A DNA stretch of 64,000 nucleotides from Pseudophaeomoniella oleicola (GCA_003868215.1 QWDQ01000003.1:806001-870000); one strand, 5' to 3'. Shown: positions 20,147 to 32,318, counted from the stretch's first letter. The notes: generated by a model not told the origin, from the letters alone. Program-made: numbers and translations.

Positions 20147-23100
20147 ATGGCCTATGCTGACCCGAATGTACAAGCAGGAAGGAAGCGAGAGCGATCTTTA
20201 GAGGATATTTCTGCTGAGGCTCCAGACAAAAGAAAACGCAAGTTGCGAAGCAGTGTCACAACTGAAGCTGATGAAAGACTCGTTTGTTCACGTCAAAAGC
20301 CAGTTGGTCTAGTCCCCAAGGTGAGTTCCTGCATAGCGAAACCGACGCTCCTGTGTGAAATGACTAATGCATAATGTGTTACGAGAAGGGCGAGCCAGAG
20401 ACAGGAATTCCTGGCGAGCGTCAACAGGTTGGAGAGCTTCCATCTCATTGGCAACCTACGTGGGATCCGCTCCTCAACGACACTATCATGGACGAAGCTA
20501 CGCAGCCTTCTACTCAACCCTACAATGACCCCAGGAGGGTAGGAAGGAACAATTCTGGCATGTCTAAGGATGACATCGTTGATGTGATATGCATATTACA
20601 TCCCATGAATGCTCTAGCAATGGAGGTGGTTAAGAAGATGATGGTCGTCGATCCGGGACATGTCCTTCAGAACGATGACTTGCTGCATGGCTTTGACCCA
20701 GATGATCTACAGACAAATCTGATGATGCAATCACCAGGCTTTGAAAGAGACTTAGCCCTTCGCATGACGTCTCCTCTGAAAGATGCAGCAACGGGTTTCA
20801 CCTTTGGTCGGAACCGTTCTCGTTGTGACATTCTACTTGCTGATGAGAAGGACAAGAATGTTTCGAATGTCCACTTCAGTATTTCGCTCAATGAGAATGG
20901 TATACTCATGCTGGAGGACCTATCTACGAACGGCACAGCGGTTGACGGACACTGGTACAGAAAAACTGCAGGGCCAAAGAATGCAACGACAATGCTGCAA
21001 CCTAACGCAAGTATTTCCGTTCTGACCAAGACTAAGGTAAGTAGAAACCAAGAAACCGTTAACTTCATGGTTCGGTATCCCAGTCGAGGAGAATATACGG
21101 AACTGTATAATGAGCGTCTCCGAACTTACATTGCTGAACAACCTGGGATGGAAGGGACTACGGTCCCCAAGGTGTCTTCTTACGACACAAACTTTGGTAT
21201 GCACTGGGACGGTGGCTCCGATTACAATGTAGTTGGACACCTTGGAAAAGGCGCATTTGCAACTGTCTATAAACTAGCAACCAAGAGAGATGGCAAGGTT
21301 TTTGCAGCCAAGGAACTTGACAAGCGTCGTTTCATGAAGAATGGTATTCTTGACCTGAAGGTGGACAATGAAATGAGGATCATGGCTACTCTTCGCCATG
21401 TAAGTTTCCTTTGTTTAAATGGAGGTTCGTGGTTTACTGACATCTCTCAGCCGAACATTGTACAGTACGAAGACTATTACGACTTTCAACACTGGATATA
21501 TATTATCATGGAGTACGTACCCGGAGGCGAGCTGTCTACACATATCACTCGGCATGGCCCTGTTCCTGAAAGAGTTGGCCAGGATATTACACGCCAGATA
21601 CTCCATGCTCTCGAATATCTGCACAGGCGTGGCATCACACATCGCGACATCAAGCCGGACAACATGCTGATTGCAAACTATCAACCGCTAACCGTCAAGT
21701 TATCCGACTTTGGGCTCTCCAAATGTGTTCAGAACCAGGAAACGTTCCTGAAGACTTTCTGTGGTACTCTTCTCTATTGCGCTCCAGAAGTATATCCGGA
21801 CTACTCATCCTATCGTACAAATACACCCAACACACCTGGTGTCAAGCGACGCCGTGACCCGCGGTTGAAGACTTCTCCTTACAGCCAAGCTGTAGATATG
21901 TGGTCGTTTGGAGCTGTCTTATATCACATACTTTGCAATAAACCACCTGTTATGGGCAAAGGCGACGATCGCGGCATTCATATGCTGAACAATATTATGA
22001 CCAAGAGTGTTGACTACAGTCCGTTACGCCAAATGGACATTTCAGAACAAGCCATCGATTTCATCAATCAGCTCCTGAATAGAGATCCACAACAACGTCC
22101 AACTGAGAAAGAATGCTTCCAGCATGAATGGATCGTCAATATCGCTGATCAGCAAGATTATAGTAAAGTGGACAACGATTACGAGGCTCAAGAAGGTCTT
22201 GCGGCCATCGCTGAGCTCGAAGAGGACGTTTGGGATGCTGAAGAGCCAGCCGACTATGTCGACAGTGGAAAAGAGAATGTCACACCTGATCAGGCACAGG
22301 ATGAGATGGGCTTGCTGGAAGACAGAAATGATCCACGATATCAATCAAAGCGCCAGCGATTGCGTGGTGGAGGCCCAAGTGAAACAACTTCAGATGTCGT
22401 CAAGTATCCTAGTCTTCCTAAATTGGATCCTTCACCAACAACATCACCTAACAAACGAAGCCAGCGTCTCTTTGGAGAAATCCCACAATCGGCTTTTCAA
22501 AGTTCTGACGTATTTGCACCTTTTCAAGGCGAGCTCTCTGATCTTCCTTTCCTTCGAAGAAGTGTTGAGAAAATCAGCGTCAGTGACTTTCCCCTTCCCC
22601 CTGGTGAAGATATTGCCGATAGTGAAGCTTCAACAAAGTACGAATATCAAGAACGCATTCCTGCTGTAGTCAGACGTGGACCGCAGAGTGCAGCGCCAAG
22701 TTTGTTTGGCGCTGAGTCCGATATGCGTGACTTGAACATGTCTTCTGAAGAAGGTTATGAAGATGGAGGCACAACGCCAGACTCCCCGCCAGACTCACGA
22801 GATGCCGCAACACCAGGAACAAAGACAAGGGAAGCCACACCGACCGAGACTGAACCTCTTCAGCAACCGACCGCGAATGATATGGCCCCACCGCCACTCC
22901 CCGGTGGTCCGAGGCGCAAGTCCATTCCAGAGATTGAAGATGTTCCACCGGTCATTGCATCTACCCGGCCGCTCTCGAAGGTCCCTGATACCATGGTCAC
23001 AATTGATGGCAGTACAAGTGAAGGACAGCTTCGAAATGAAGACATACCACAGACCTCGAAAGATCAGAGTCCCAAGAATATCGCAGAGGCTAAGGCGCCG

Positions 23101-23844
23101 GTAGTCGTAGCTGCAAACACAGGTCCTTCGTCAACAACGGTCGATTCCAAATCTGGAGCTGCAGTTCCGCCTTCAATAGCCACGTCCAATATCTCAGCCG
23201 GCAACAGTGCAGTCGACATGCCTCGACGTCTCGGGCGCTTCTTCGCGGTTCCCGGATCCATCATCACAGCTGACCTTCCCATCACCAGCATCCGCACTGT
23301 ATACGGTCGAGGAATAGATTCCACCCACAAATTTCCCAACGTATACGACACTCGTATCCCCAAATACGGATTAAAACTCACGTTCCACAGCGAAGAAATC
23401 ACCGACATCCCCACCTACCTCACCTCCGGTCACCCCTTCACCTCCATCCTAGGCCTCTACGTCTCCGTCACCACCTCCGCCACCCGCGGCATCGACGTCA
23501 ACGGCATCCACCTCCCCCACCAAGACACCAAGAAAAACGGCTGGTACTGGGGCCAAGTCCAGACCGGCGACATCATCACGCTGTACGAAGGCGAAGACAA
23601 GGCGGGTCACAGGGAACACTTGAAATTCCAGATCGAGATCAATTACGGTGACAGTGCGAAGATGAGGTCTGCGGATGAACCTTTTAGGGTTATGTGGTCG
23701 CAGAAACTGACTAGCGGCGGCGGTGGTGAGGAGAAAGGAGGAAAGGAGAAAGCTGCTGCTGCTGCTGCTAATGCGCCGGCTGTTGTAGTGACGACTGCTA
23801 CTTCTACTACTACTTCTACTGCTGCTGCGCCTTCTAACACCTAA
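20147..23844 (+). CDS. Rad53/Chk2-family checkpoint kinase, FHA-kinase-FHA-like
   Basis: About 1192 residues in three exons: 20147-20320, 20389-21399 and 21451-23844. The first acceptor could also be 20386; both keep the frame. The second intron is 51 bp with no stop, so both spliced and unspliced readings stay open. An FHA domain lies at about residues 190-285 (FGRNRSRCDILL, NVHFSI, STNGT). The kinase domain spans about 338-621: GKGAFATVYK, AAKELDK, HRDIKPDNML near 458, DFGLSK, FCGTLLYCAPE. A Ser/Thr/Pro-rich region follows, with many SP/TP and SQ-type sites. Residues about 988-1140 look like a worn second FHA fold (see findings). In the family these kinases act downstream of ATR/ATM in the DNA damage and replication checkpoint. 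It could be the Rad53 or the MUS-59-type paralogue. Confidence 0.88.
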
Positions 23845-23938
23845 CGGGAAAAGAAGATAGCGGTACTTCACTCATTCAACTCACTTATGTTGACTGACTT
23901 TTGAGGGAGGGCGAGGGGACTCGGTTGACGCACGCAAT

Positions 23939-23958
23939 GGACAGACAGACAGACAGAA
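23939..23958. repeat. (CAGA)n short tandem repeat
   Basis: About four to five GACA units just past the Rad53-like stop codon. Confidence 0.8.
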
Positions 23959-24004
23959 AACGGAGAGACGAGGTGGGGTGTTTGTTAATTACCTGACCTT
24001 GTTT

Positions 24005-24029
24005 ATCATCATCATCATCATCATCATCA
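24005..24029. repeat. (ATC)n microsatellite
   Basis: About eight ATC units in the convergent gap. Confidence 0.9.
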
Positions 24030-24196
24030 GCGACCAAAACAAGCCCAACAAACCACATTGAAATGAAACGAAATGGAACCAACCAAAATGGGGGCGTTTT
24101 TTTCTTTTTTTTTGGAACAGTGGTGGATGTTCTTTCTTTTTTTTTTCTTTTTTTGAAATTCATTTTCAAAAATATTCCATCCGTACCTTACATACA

Positions 24197-24290
24197 TACC
24201 TAGGTAGAGGTAGATATGTTACAATAGGTACATGACAAAACATAAACATAAAACTCTTGATGAATCATAGGTACGGTACCTACCTAGGGA
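24197..24290. repeat. Paired ACCTAGGT-type elements
   Basis: Two clusters, ATACCTAGGTAGAGGTAG and TAGGTACGGTACCTACCTAG, lie about 70 bp apart in the convergent gap. Similar elements occur in other gaps of the window. Confidence 0.5.
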
Positions 24291-24362
24291 CTCATACAGT
24301 ATATGCCTGTATGTACGTGTACGTACCCTATACACAACTCAAACCCACTCGACTCATCCCTT

Positions 24363-26906
24363 CTAAAACAACCCCTCATCCCCATCCTCTTCTCCATACA
24401 TTCCAAACCGAGCCTCCCCTCCTTCCTCCCCATCTTCATCCATGTCCCCCCCATCATCCCTCTCCAAATCCTCCATAGTCTGCATAGCCAACCGATCCAG
24501 TTCTTCAGCCGAGTATTCTTTCACCAGTTCATCTTTTTCTTTTTTGAGGACGGTATTATTTGTGCTACTAGGATTTGTGTCGTTCTTATTGGTGGTGGTG
24601 GTGGTGGTGGTACTGAGGGAAGGAGGAAGAGGGGTAGGGGTAGGGGTTGATTTGATGCCGTTGAGGATGGCGAGGGCGGAGGTTGTTGTTGTTGGTTTTG
24701 TTGTTTGTGAAGGGGGTTGGGAAGTTGATGATAAAGAGGACGAGGATGTGGAGGATCGAGGTGGAGGGTGAACGTGAGAGGTGGGTTCTGGCGAAGTCGA
24801 TGTATGTGCTGGGTTATTAGCGGTAGTGCCTGCTGCTGCAGATGATACATGCTGTAATTGCTGCTGGTCGCTGGTAGAGGTCGGTTGTTGTTCACCAGCT
24901 TGTGAAGACGATGTGATGTTGATGGCGACGGTAGTATGTTCGTCGGCTGGTTTTGATTCTTCTGCTTGGTGCTTGCTAGAGTCATTCGGGCTCAGCGATC
25001 GGGTTGCAGAATCTGGGTGCGGATCTTGTGACTGTCGCTCTCGCTCAATATTGTTTGCCGCGGATTTTGAGTTGCCTGCTTCATGTCGTGTTGACGATTG
25101 GGAGTCTGCAGGAGACAAGACGCGCGACCTCGACGCCCTGGTAGAGAGAAAGCGCTGAGGAGTTTGGCTTTTCGCCCTATTACCTCCTTCATACACGGAC
25201 GAGTCACCTTTAGCGCTAGAACGTCTACCGCCACGACGTTTTGCAGGCTTGGCTAGTAGTTCATCCTCATTTTCCGATTCCAGGGCCTGACGGTTTCCCG
25301 ATTTCGTACCACCATCATCCGTACGGATCGGTTCTAAAAGTGCTGGATCGACTGGTATTTCGCCAATATCTTGCTGTCGAGCAGCAGCCTCGATGCCATT
25401 CAAGAACGATGCTACATCCGACATCAGGGTGTCACCTCGGGTTTGATGATGCGGGGGTTCCTCATCGGAAAAGTCAGCCAACTGATCATTTTGTTGCTCG
25501 AGCGAACGTTCGTTATTCGATTCGTTGTGGTCATGTTCGTGCTCAGGACGGACCTCGTTCCGGAGACTCGATGCTCGTTTAGCGGGAATGCTCTGGATCT
25601 GTTCGGCCCTTTTCCTCTTTGTACCTGATAAGTTCGGCCCAGGCGCTGTTCCTGGTTTCCAAGGAGCTCGTCGTACAGCTCCAGACCTCAATCTAGTTGA
25701 TTCACCTTTCTGAGACTTATCGCCGACAGCAACATTTGGCGAAGAAGTGTTCGAAGAGTTCCCTCTATCTGCCGATGGCGATTTGCTGTGACCCAGAGAA
25801 AGAGCTTGAGCTTTTGCACTACTTGTCGAAAGTCTCCTTGCGTCGGCTGTATTCGGACTTGCTGACGATTTGGCCAAAGCAGAACCCATGGCTTCGGCCA
25901 ATGACTCCAGCCTTTTCTTTAATTGTTGGTTCTCAACTTCCAGACGCTCCACCTCGCTGCCGTCTGTGTCGGCTTTTTTAATTCCATTGATAGTCTCCTG
26001 CATTGAATTTACTAAGGCAGACTCCTCCACTGTCGACTTTATTCTTGTATCCCTTATGTCTTCGAGAAGCCCTGAGAAGACACTGATCTGCACCTGTAGC
26101 TTCTCCAGCGAGCCCGAGACTCGGCGGATGTCCACACTGTGCTGCGTTAATCTTTGCAAGATGGTTTGCGTCATCCTGGGATCGATGATAGGGTCTGCTC
26201 CCTGGCCGTCGACAACGCCATTGTCTCCTCCAAATTCGTGACCCTGAAATCCTACCTCACCTTGTTCAAGTGCCGGGTCAATGGGAATATCTGCACCATG
26301 TCTCGAATCATTGTGGTAGCCATTCTGTAGATGTCGGCCGTTAAACCTGTTCGAGAACAGCTGCGAAGCATTACTCGCGTGCGGAGCTGCTGCTGTGTTT
26401 GTGTTGTTTGAGGGCGCAGGCGAGACACTCGATAGACTATCGAAGATTGGTTCGACAACTTCTCGTGATGTGATATGTACCAAACGTATTTTCGATGACC
26501 TGTAGAATATGCTTCCCCTAGGCGGTGTTAGCTGTTTGTTTCCCCTGCGCAATGCTCAGACATACACCAGTGATTCCGAGTCGGTACTGCCAGGTACAAT
26601 GCAGATCTGGCCGATCGTCCAGTCACATTTGCGACACTTTGCTTCTGACACGGTGCATCCTTCTACAAGCTTCTTCTCACCGGTCCCAGAGGGAATCTTG
26701 TTCTCTTCCTGGCTGAAGATGGTTCCAAAGTGCGTGCCTTTCTTCTTCGCAACGATGTACGTCGAGGTCAGGCGGAGCCATCTGTTTTCATAAACGCCTA
26801 ACTGGGCATCGCAGTTCCCGCAGCATACGTGTACTCGTGTCTCTGCTGTACTCGTGCGTGGGAGCCCTTTCGCGCCTGAGAGATGCGATGGTTTCGAGGA
26901 TCGCAT
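24363..26906 (-). CDS. Mis18/Yippee-like zinc domain plus coiled-coil protein
   Basis: About 831 residues in two exons: 26566-26906 and 24363-26517. The 48-bp intron starts GTATGT, ends CCTAG and joins GT|G as Val (ESLVGSIFYR). The N-terminal 110 residues hold CCGNC at 28-32 and CRKC at 91-94 around a beta-rich stretch (GVYENRWLRLTSTYIV, LVEGCTVSEAK, WTIGQICI). This fits the Mis18/Yippee-type zinc fold. A coiled coil covers about residues 235-325 (EVERLEVENQQLKKRLESLA). The rest is disordered and rich in Ser, Thr, Pro and Gln, with a very acidic end. Zinc domain plus coiled coil is the Mis18 layout; Mis18 loads CENP-A at centromeres. The size is several times that of S. pombe Mis18, so this is a candidate only. 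Start chosen at the first in-frame ATG; the frame is open further up without ATG. Confidence 0.6.
24591..24612. repeat. Coding (GGT)n microsatellite
   Basis: About seven GGT units on the plus strand, which encode a Thr run in the minus-strand Mis18-like protein. Confidence 0.85.
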
Positions 26907-27623
26907 ATTAATCGGCGGCGTTGGAGATGTTTTTTTCCCTTTCAGACTCAAACAATGATTGACATGAGTAGCACCTACGTGAAGAGAGAAGCGGCGAGGC
27001 GGTCGTGGTTCTTTTTCTCGGGGATTTCGCGCGTAAATTGATTGAGTTAATTGACCCTTTTTTCTTTGGGCGTGAGACGCGCTCGTGTAACGGGGACGAG
27101 GAGAGAGTTGATATCCGCTTCCCCCACCTTATTCAATTGTTCTTTTCTCACTAATTATTTATTTATTTAGATCCAACAACTTCAATAATTAATTATAATT
27201 ATTTACCTGCTGTAGACAGACTACATCACCAGTAACACCAACGAGCAATGAGCAATGAGGAAGAGATGGAGAGATATAGTAAAGGTGATAAAAGTGCAGA
27301 GATTGATCGTGGACACTCAGAATCAAGCAGAGCAGCCACTCACCTGTTCTCTTTCTGGCATGGCAAAAGTACAGTCGATGTCAACACAAACAAAGATCCA
27401 TGTTGGGAAACTTCGCAGTCGACGTCATCCAGCGTCTTGTTTCTATTTGCCTGTAGAAGTAGAAGTATGTAACGTTCAGATGAACAAAATTGACAACTGA
27501 CTACGGTATTCTTGTATCCCAACATCCATCTCATCCTTAACAGTCCATGAGATATCAGTCCCTTGACTAGGTAATTAGCGACATACCTACTGAGAATTCA
27601 TCCTTGAACCATCTCGTCAACCA
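26907..27623. other. Divergent region Mis18-like / isochorismatase-like
   Basis: 717 bp, T-rich near 27050-27200 with ATTTATTTATTTAG runs. It should hold promoters for both flanking genes. No gene seen. Confidence 0.5.
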
Positions 27624-28331
27624 ATGGCCCCGACAACCGCGCTTCTAGTAATCGATGTCCAGACCTTCTTCCGTCCAATGGCCACTTCTGCCCTTCCCCG
27701 AATCCGCTCCCTCCTCGGCCAATTCACCCATTCCCCCGTCCCAGGCCCGATTATCTTCACCCAGCACGGTCACACGAAACACGAACTCATGACAGATCCG
27801 TCGCCGAATCAACTGGTCCGGAAATGGGGACCGGGAGGTTCGATCGAAGAGGGGAGCGAGGATTGGGAACTGCTCGAGGAGTTGGCCGAGTGGGTTCCCG
27901 AGGGGTTGGGTCAGGTGATCGAGGGAGGGAAGAAGGGGAGGGGGCGAGGGCAGAGGGTTAGGAGGGTTAAGAAGAGCACTTATGATGCCTTTATTGGAAC
28001 GGAGCTGGGAACGGTGTTGGAAGAGGAAGGGGTGGAGAGAGTGGTTGTGTGCGGTGTCATGGTAGGTGCTCGTTCTGTCCTCTACGTTTTCACACATCTT
28101 GCGATACCATGTTCTGATTACGCATACACAACCGATGTCTAGACGGATTGTTGTTGTGATACAACCGCCAGAGCCGCCTTCAATCGAGGGTACGAAACAT
28201 GGTTGGTGAGTGATGCCTGCGGAAGTGCCAACAAACGACAGCATGAAGCAGGCCTGAACGGGTTCGGGTTTGCTTTCGGGGAGGTACTTAGTACGAAAGA
28301 GGTCGTTCAGAGGTTGGGAGCCGGAGAATGA
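27624..28331 (+). CDS. Isochorismatase-family (cysteine) hydrolase
   Basis: A 208-residue protein in two exons, 27624-28061 and 28143-28331, with an 81-bp intron. It has the isochorismatase-like fold layout: the catalytic Asp in LLVIDVQTFF near residue 10, a Lys in VKKSTYDAFIGTELG, and the GVMTDCCCDTTARAAF segment, where the nucleophilic Cys and the usual cis-peptide before it are expected. The family covers isochorismatases, nicotinamidases and N-carbamoyl amidases; the substrate here cannot be told. The splice joins VCGVM to TDCCCD and is supported by the family motif. A charged Gly/Arg-rich insert (GGKKGRGRGQRVRR) precedes the Lys motif. It converges with the next gene, 17 bp apart. Confidence 0.88.
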
Positions 28332-28348
28332 GAGAAATGACTCAAGCA

Positions 28349-29398
28349 TTATACTATCTTCTCTAAAAAGCTCCTGATATATGTTGCACATACCTCTGTC
28401 CGGTCGATATGTGGAAAGTGACCTGATCTTGTTCCGATTCTTAGTTCAGCGTGTGGGATCTTTCGTTTCATCCAGTTCATAAACTCGTTGCTCGTCTCTT
28501 GATCGGTAAACGAGGATCGCCGGTTCTCAGCGTCCACTGTCGTTGACTGAATCACAAGCACAGGGAGTGGTATTCCAATTACCTCCTGCGTATCGTCGCC
28601 TTTTTCTTCTTTTACTTTGCAGCTGCCGAGGTATTCTGTCACGGACTCGAGTTGCTCACGATCAAATCGGACATGCTCTGATCTCAGTTTTTGAATGTAT
28701 TGTCGATCTCGGCTTTCGTAATGTTGGATGACTTGTTCTTGAAACTCATGAGGAGTATGCGGTCCAAACATGGAATGGAAAGTTCTTATCACTGGATCAG
28801 ACGAATGCGTATGGGCGGTTAATGGAATCGCGCCGGCTGGTAAATCCTTTGGACGAAGCGTGTAGTTATTCCCGTCGAGCAAGATCACGCCGAGTATTCG
28901 TGGCATTGACATTGTAGAGGCTGAGAAGCCTGACGTCGCCTCTGAAGACCCTATGTCCACTTCCTTTGGCAGCCAATGGCCGTGAGCGAGAGCAGCTGCG
29001 GCTACAGCAACACGATGGCCCATCGAATGCCCAACAAGAACAACATTGTTCAATCCCAAGGCTTTGACAAAAAGGAGGATCAATAAAGCAAACTGGGCAG
29101 TGCCCGGATTCGAGCATGCTGTCGTTGGTGTTTGGTCATGACCAGGAAGATCCAAAGCGATGTATCCGATATCTTTATGGTTTGAAGGAGGTTGTCTCGA
29201 CATCAACGTGGTCATGAGAGGCTCGAAGTCTAACGCCCTGCAGGACCAGCCGTGGATGAATATGACAACTGGAGAGATGGGGCTAGAGAGACATTGGGCT
29301 TCATGATCACGATTCACATTCGTCGAGATGCTCGTGATATAGGACAGTTTTGTTGTCGGTTCGAAGCACCGTTCTAGTCGAGATCGTTCCGAGTTCAT
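28349..29398 (-). CDS. Alpha/beta-hydrolase fold protein
   Basis: A single-exon gene for 349 residues. The alpha/beta hydrolase marks are an oxyanion HGW in VVIFIHGWSCRALDF, the nucleophile elbow GHSMGHRVAV (Ser near residue 120), and the C-terminal His in RSGHFPHIDR. LDLPGHDQTP corresponds to the region after strand beta-4. It belongs to the general fold group that includes haloperoxidase-like and lipase-like enzymes; the substrate is unknown. No signal peptide is seen. The stop codon is 17 bp from the stop of the convergent isochorismatase-like gene, so the two transcripts must overlap at their 3' ends. Confidence 0.85.
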   Translation of the reverse strand: MNSERSRLERCFEPTTKLSYITSISTNVNRDHEAQCLSSPISPVVIFIHGWSCRALDFEPLMTTLMSRQPPSNHKDIGYIALDLPGHDQTPTTACSNPGTAQFALLILLFVKALGLNNVVLVGHSMGHRVAVAAAALAHGHWLPKEVDIGSSEATSGFSASTMSMPRILGVILLDGNNYTLRPKDLPAGAIPLTAHTHSSDPVIRTFHSMFGPHTPHEFQEQVIQHYESRDRQYIQKLRSEHVRFDREQLESVTEYLGSCKVKEEKGDDTQEVIGIPLPVLVIQSTTVDAENRRSSFTDQETSNEFMNWMKRKIPHAELRIGTRSGHFPHIDRTEVCATYIRSFLEKIV

Positions 29399-30438
29399 GG
29401 TTGCTTACTCCAGAGATCAACATTGACTGGCATGGGTATAGTCTCAATCTTGGTGCAGACCTTGGACTTATGAACAGTATTGGGCCATCGCATGGGTTAG
29501 ATAGCTTGTCCGATCGTTGTCCGGAATATACGTGAGGTAAGCAAAGAGGTCAACGCGAATGTATACACCTCTCGACACATCTGTAACTTCTGATTGCCTC
29601 TCAAAGCGACTGAGACCTACAACGAGTTTCGAATGTGCTGTAATGAATTCTCACCTCGAGCAGACTCCTACACATGCATATGCTCTCATCTCCGTGGGTG
29701 AATTTTGGTTGGTCCAACGAAGCGTTGACTGTTCGATAGCGTTCAAACTATAGCCGGATCGACGTAATATTACTTTCAAGGTGGCAGCAATAAGATACTT
29801 ACCCGGTATGTTGCCTGCTCAGCGATTACTCGACGTTCAAGACACCACGAAAGCAATTCTTCTTGCAGATTGACGCCTGACTAGAATGATTGCCTAAATA
29901 TATTGATATACATAGAATGTATACATTGAAGCTTTTGCTTGATGAAAACAAGCAATCGGCGATTGACCGAGGAGAGTCACTAGTAGAGGGTCCGCCTTGA
30001 TTGTCCCCAGCTACGTCGACCCGGCAATTCACACTGCCCCTTCATACATAGTAGTATACCCCAGGTTGTATGTTGCCGACCCGTGGGGTGCAGGATATAG
30101 GATATGACCTCAACATGGAGACCCCCACCCCTTTGATGCTCATCTCATTTAGGACATCATCGTCAAAGATCGCCAATCTCGCGGCATTGTTATGCCGATT
30201 CAACATGCCGAATAGCCAACATCCAGCGGGAATGTGCCCGACGACGGTGGATTCTACTATGTCACAGGCGTTCATCGTCTGGTATATATCTCTGTCCACG
30301 TCCAGTGCTAGCTTCAAGTGGTTTCCCGTGTCTCTGCGCAGCTTCTGAACTCCACAACTTATTCCACCTTGATTCATCGCCATCATTTGTATTGGACGTC
30401 ATTGAGAGTCGTGGTGGTTTGAAGCAGTGAGGAACAAC
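29399..30438. other. Divergent region hydrolase / sugar porter
   Basis: 1.04 kb between two start codons. Only short frames of no clear bias are seen. It should hold both promoters. Confidence 0.5.
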
Positions 30439-32318
30439 ATGGATTTTGAAAAGGAAGATACAAACCACATTGAAAAGATCATTGATGAACAAATCATCGT
30501 TCAGCGTACGGAACGCATCTCTGTGGACATGTGAATGGCTGCTAACTGGTCTTTTCAGCGGAGTCAAGGCTTGCGAAATACATACCTGGAGGATACTCAC
30601 CATCAAGATGTATAAAGCTCAGAGGCCGCCCCATGACATATGCAGTGCTATTACTAGCCGGCACGGGGATCTTGTTCTTCGGCTACGATGCCTCCGTCAT
30701 GAGTCAGGTGAACACCAACCAGAATTACCTGGATCTGATGGGAACGCCAAATGCGAATAACGGCTCGGATCGCGACGCTGCTGCTGTCGGTGGTCTGGTC
30801 AGTGTCTGGTTCGCCGGATTCGCATTGGGGGCGATTTCCGTAGGTCTGTATGCTGACAAGATCGGTCGATTGAAGACTATGGAGATCGGCTGCGTATGGG
30901 GTGTCATCGGAGCAATACTTCAATGCTCAGCTCAAAACTTTGGCATGATGATCGTTGCGAGGATCGTTGGGGGGCTTGGTTGTGGTCATTTGAATACCAT
31001 CTTTCCAATCTGGACCTCCGAAATAGCAGATCCTCATCTAAGAGGCGCATTTGTTGCAGTGCAATTCACCCTTGCCATGTTTGGATCAACAATGTAAGCG
31101 CACGCAACGAGATTCCCAATTTGGCCGATCACTGACCTCGAGCGACAGGGTATACTGGATGGAATTCGGATGCACAAAGACCCAGTCACTTGCCTTTGCA
31201 TGGAGGTTTCCGCTGGGCTTTCAAATCGTCTTTCTCCTAATCATCCTGGTATTCGTTCACTTCTTCCCCGAGTCTCCTCGACACCTGGCTAGGATAGGGC
31301 GATTCGAAGAGGCTCGCGACATCCTTGGACGGTGTCGAGTTCACCCTGACAGAACCAAGGTTGACCAGGAATACAAGGAGATTCTCAACGCTATTCGTTT
31401 GGAAGCAGACGCGGCCAACACGACGTTTACCGACATGCTCTTCGTAGGAGATGATCTAAAGACACGTCGCAGAGTGCTTTTAGGCTGCGGAGTACAGGTC
31501 ATGCAGAAGTTGACAGGTATAGACTTCATCACCACGTATGCGCCGGAGATGTTTTCCCTTGCGGGTTTTATGGGTGACAAGCCTGCTGTCCTGGCTGGAG
31601 GGAACTTTGTCTCTTACACAGCCAGCCTGGCGTTAGCAATCTGGCTGGCCGATAAGATGGGTCGGAGGAAGCTAATGCTCAGCGGATGTACTATATTAGG
31701 CGTTGTCCTGATCGTTGGAGGAATCTTGTCCCATCAGGTCGCTAGCACTGCCCAGAGCGATCCGGTGAAGGCGAAACAATTTGGGGCCGGTGTGGCCGCG
31801 GTTCTATACATCTACACTGCGACATACGGTTCGACGTGGTTGACTACCTGGTAAGTTGAACTCTCTCGGACTCTCAATCCTCGAAGTAGCGGATGCTAAT
31901 CCATGCCCGTTAGCTGGGTCTATCCTACAGAGGTCTTTCCTCTGGCTACCCGAGCGAAAGGTACCGCTCTTGCCACTGTTGCTTTCTCAATCGCCGGTGG
32001 GGTGATTAACGAGATCGTACCCTTTTTAATCAGCGCCGTCGGCTTCTGGATTTTCATCATCTTCGCAATCATCAATTTTGCCATGTTAATACCTGTGTAC
32101 TTGTTCTATGTTGGTAAGTAAACCCCCGATTCTCCCACACCTGAGGTCGATCACGTTTCAAATTGGGCTGACGAGTTGCATCGAACACAGAAACGGCAAA
32201 TCGCCATCTTGAAGATCTGGATGTACTTTTGGCCAGCGACAGTCCACTCGCATGGCGTGCTGAGAAGGCATTTGCAGAAAGGGAACGCAACGGCCTGGGC
32301 CTGGAAGAGGAAGCTTGA
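30439..32318 (+). CDS. MFS sugar porter (hexose/lactose-permease type)
   Basis: A 543-residue, 12-span transporter of the sugar porter family in the plasma membrane. Exons are 30439-30505, 30559-31093, 31149-31850, 31914-32113 and 32191-32318; all introns are GT..AG (53-77 bp) and in phase. Family motifs are YADKIGRLKTM in the loop between spans 2 and 3, FFPESPRHLARIGR before the central loop, the QVMQKLTGIDFITTYAPEMF segment of span 7, LADKMGRRKLML, and YPTEVFPLATRAKGTAL. The C-terminal ETANRHLEDLD replaces the usual PET-type signature with a weaker form. It resembles fungal STL1/lactose-permease-like porters; the sugar cannot be told. It is on the same strand as the ABC transporter 2 kb downstream. 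Confidence 0.9.

Larger units (their letters stand above)
23845..24362. other. Convergent gap with microsatellites and ACCTAGGT motifs
   Basis: Between the 3' ends of the Rad53-like and Mis18-like genes. It contains CAGA and ATC repeats, T-runs, and two ACCTAGGT/GGTACCTACCTAGG clusters near 24197-24215 and 24268-24290. No gene seen. Confidence 0.6.

Noticed and set aside
21037-21083. GTAAGT...CCCAG stretch in the Rad53-like gene that looks like a 47-bp intron
   Set aside because: Removing it would break the reading frame, while leaving it in keeps a continuous frame through the end of the FHA domain.
24521-24985. A 154-codon frame on the minus strand within the Mis18-like gene
   Set aside because: It is a shadow of the low-complexity Ser/Thr/Pro coding region in another frame.
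26907-26951. Upstream extension of the Mis18-like frame to 26951
   Set aside because: The first codon there is TTG, not ATG; the first in-frame ATG is at 26906. An upstream exon cannot be excluded.
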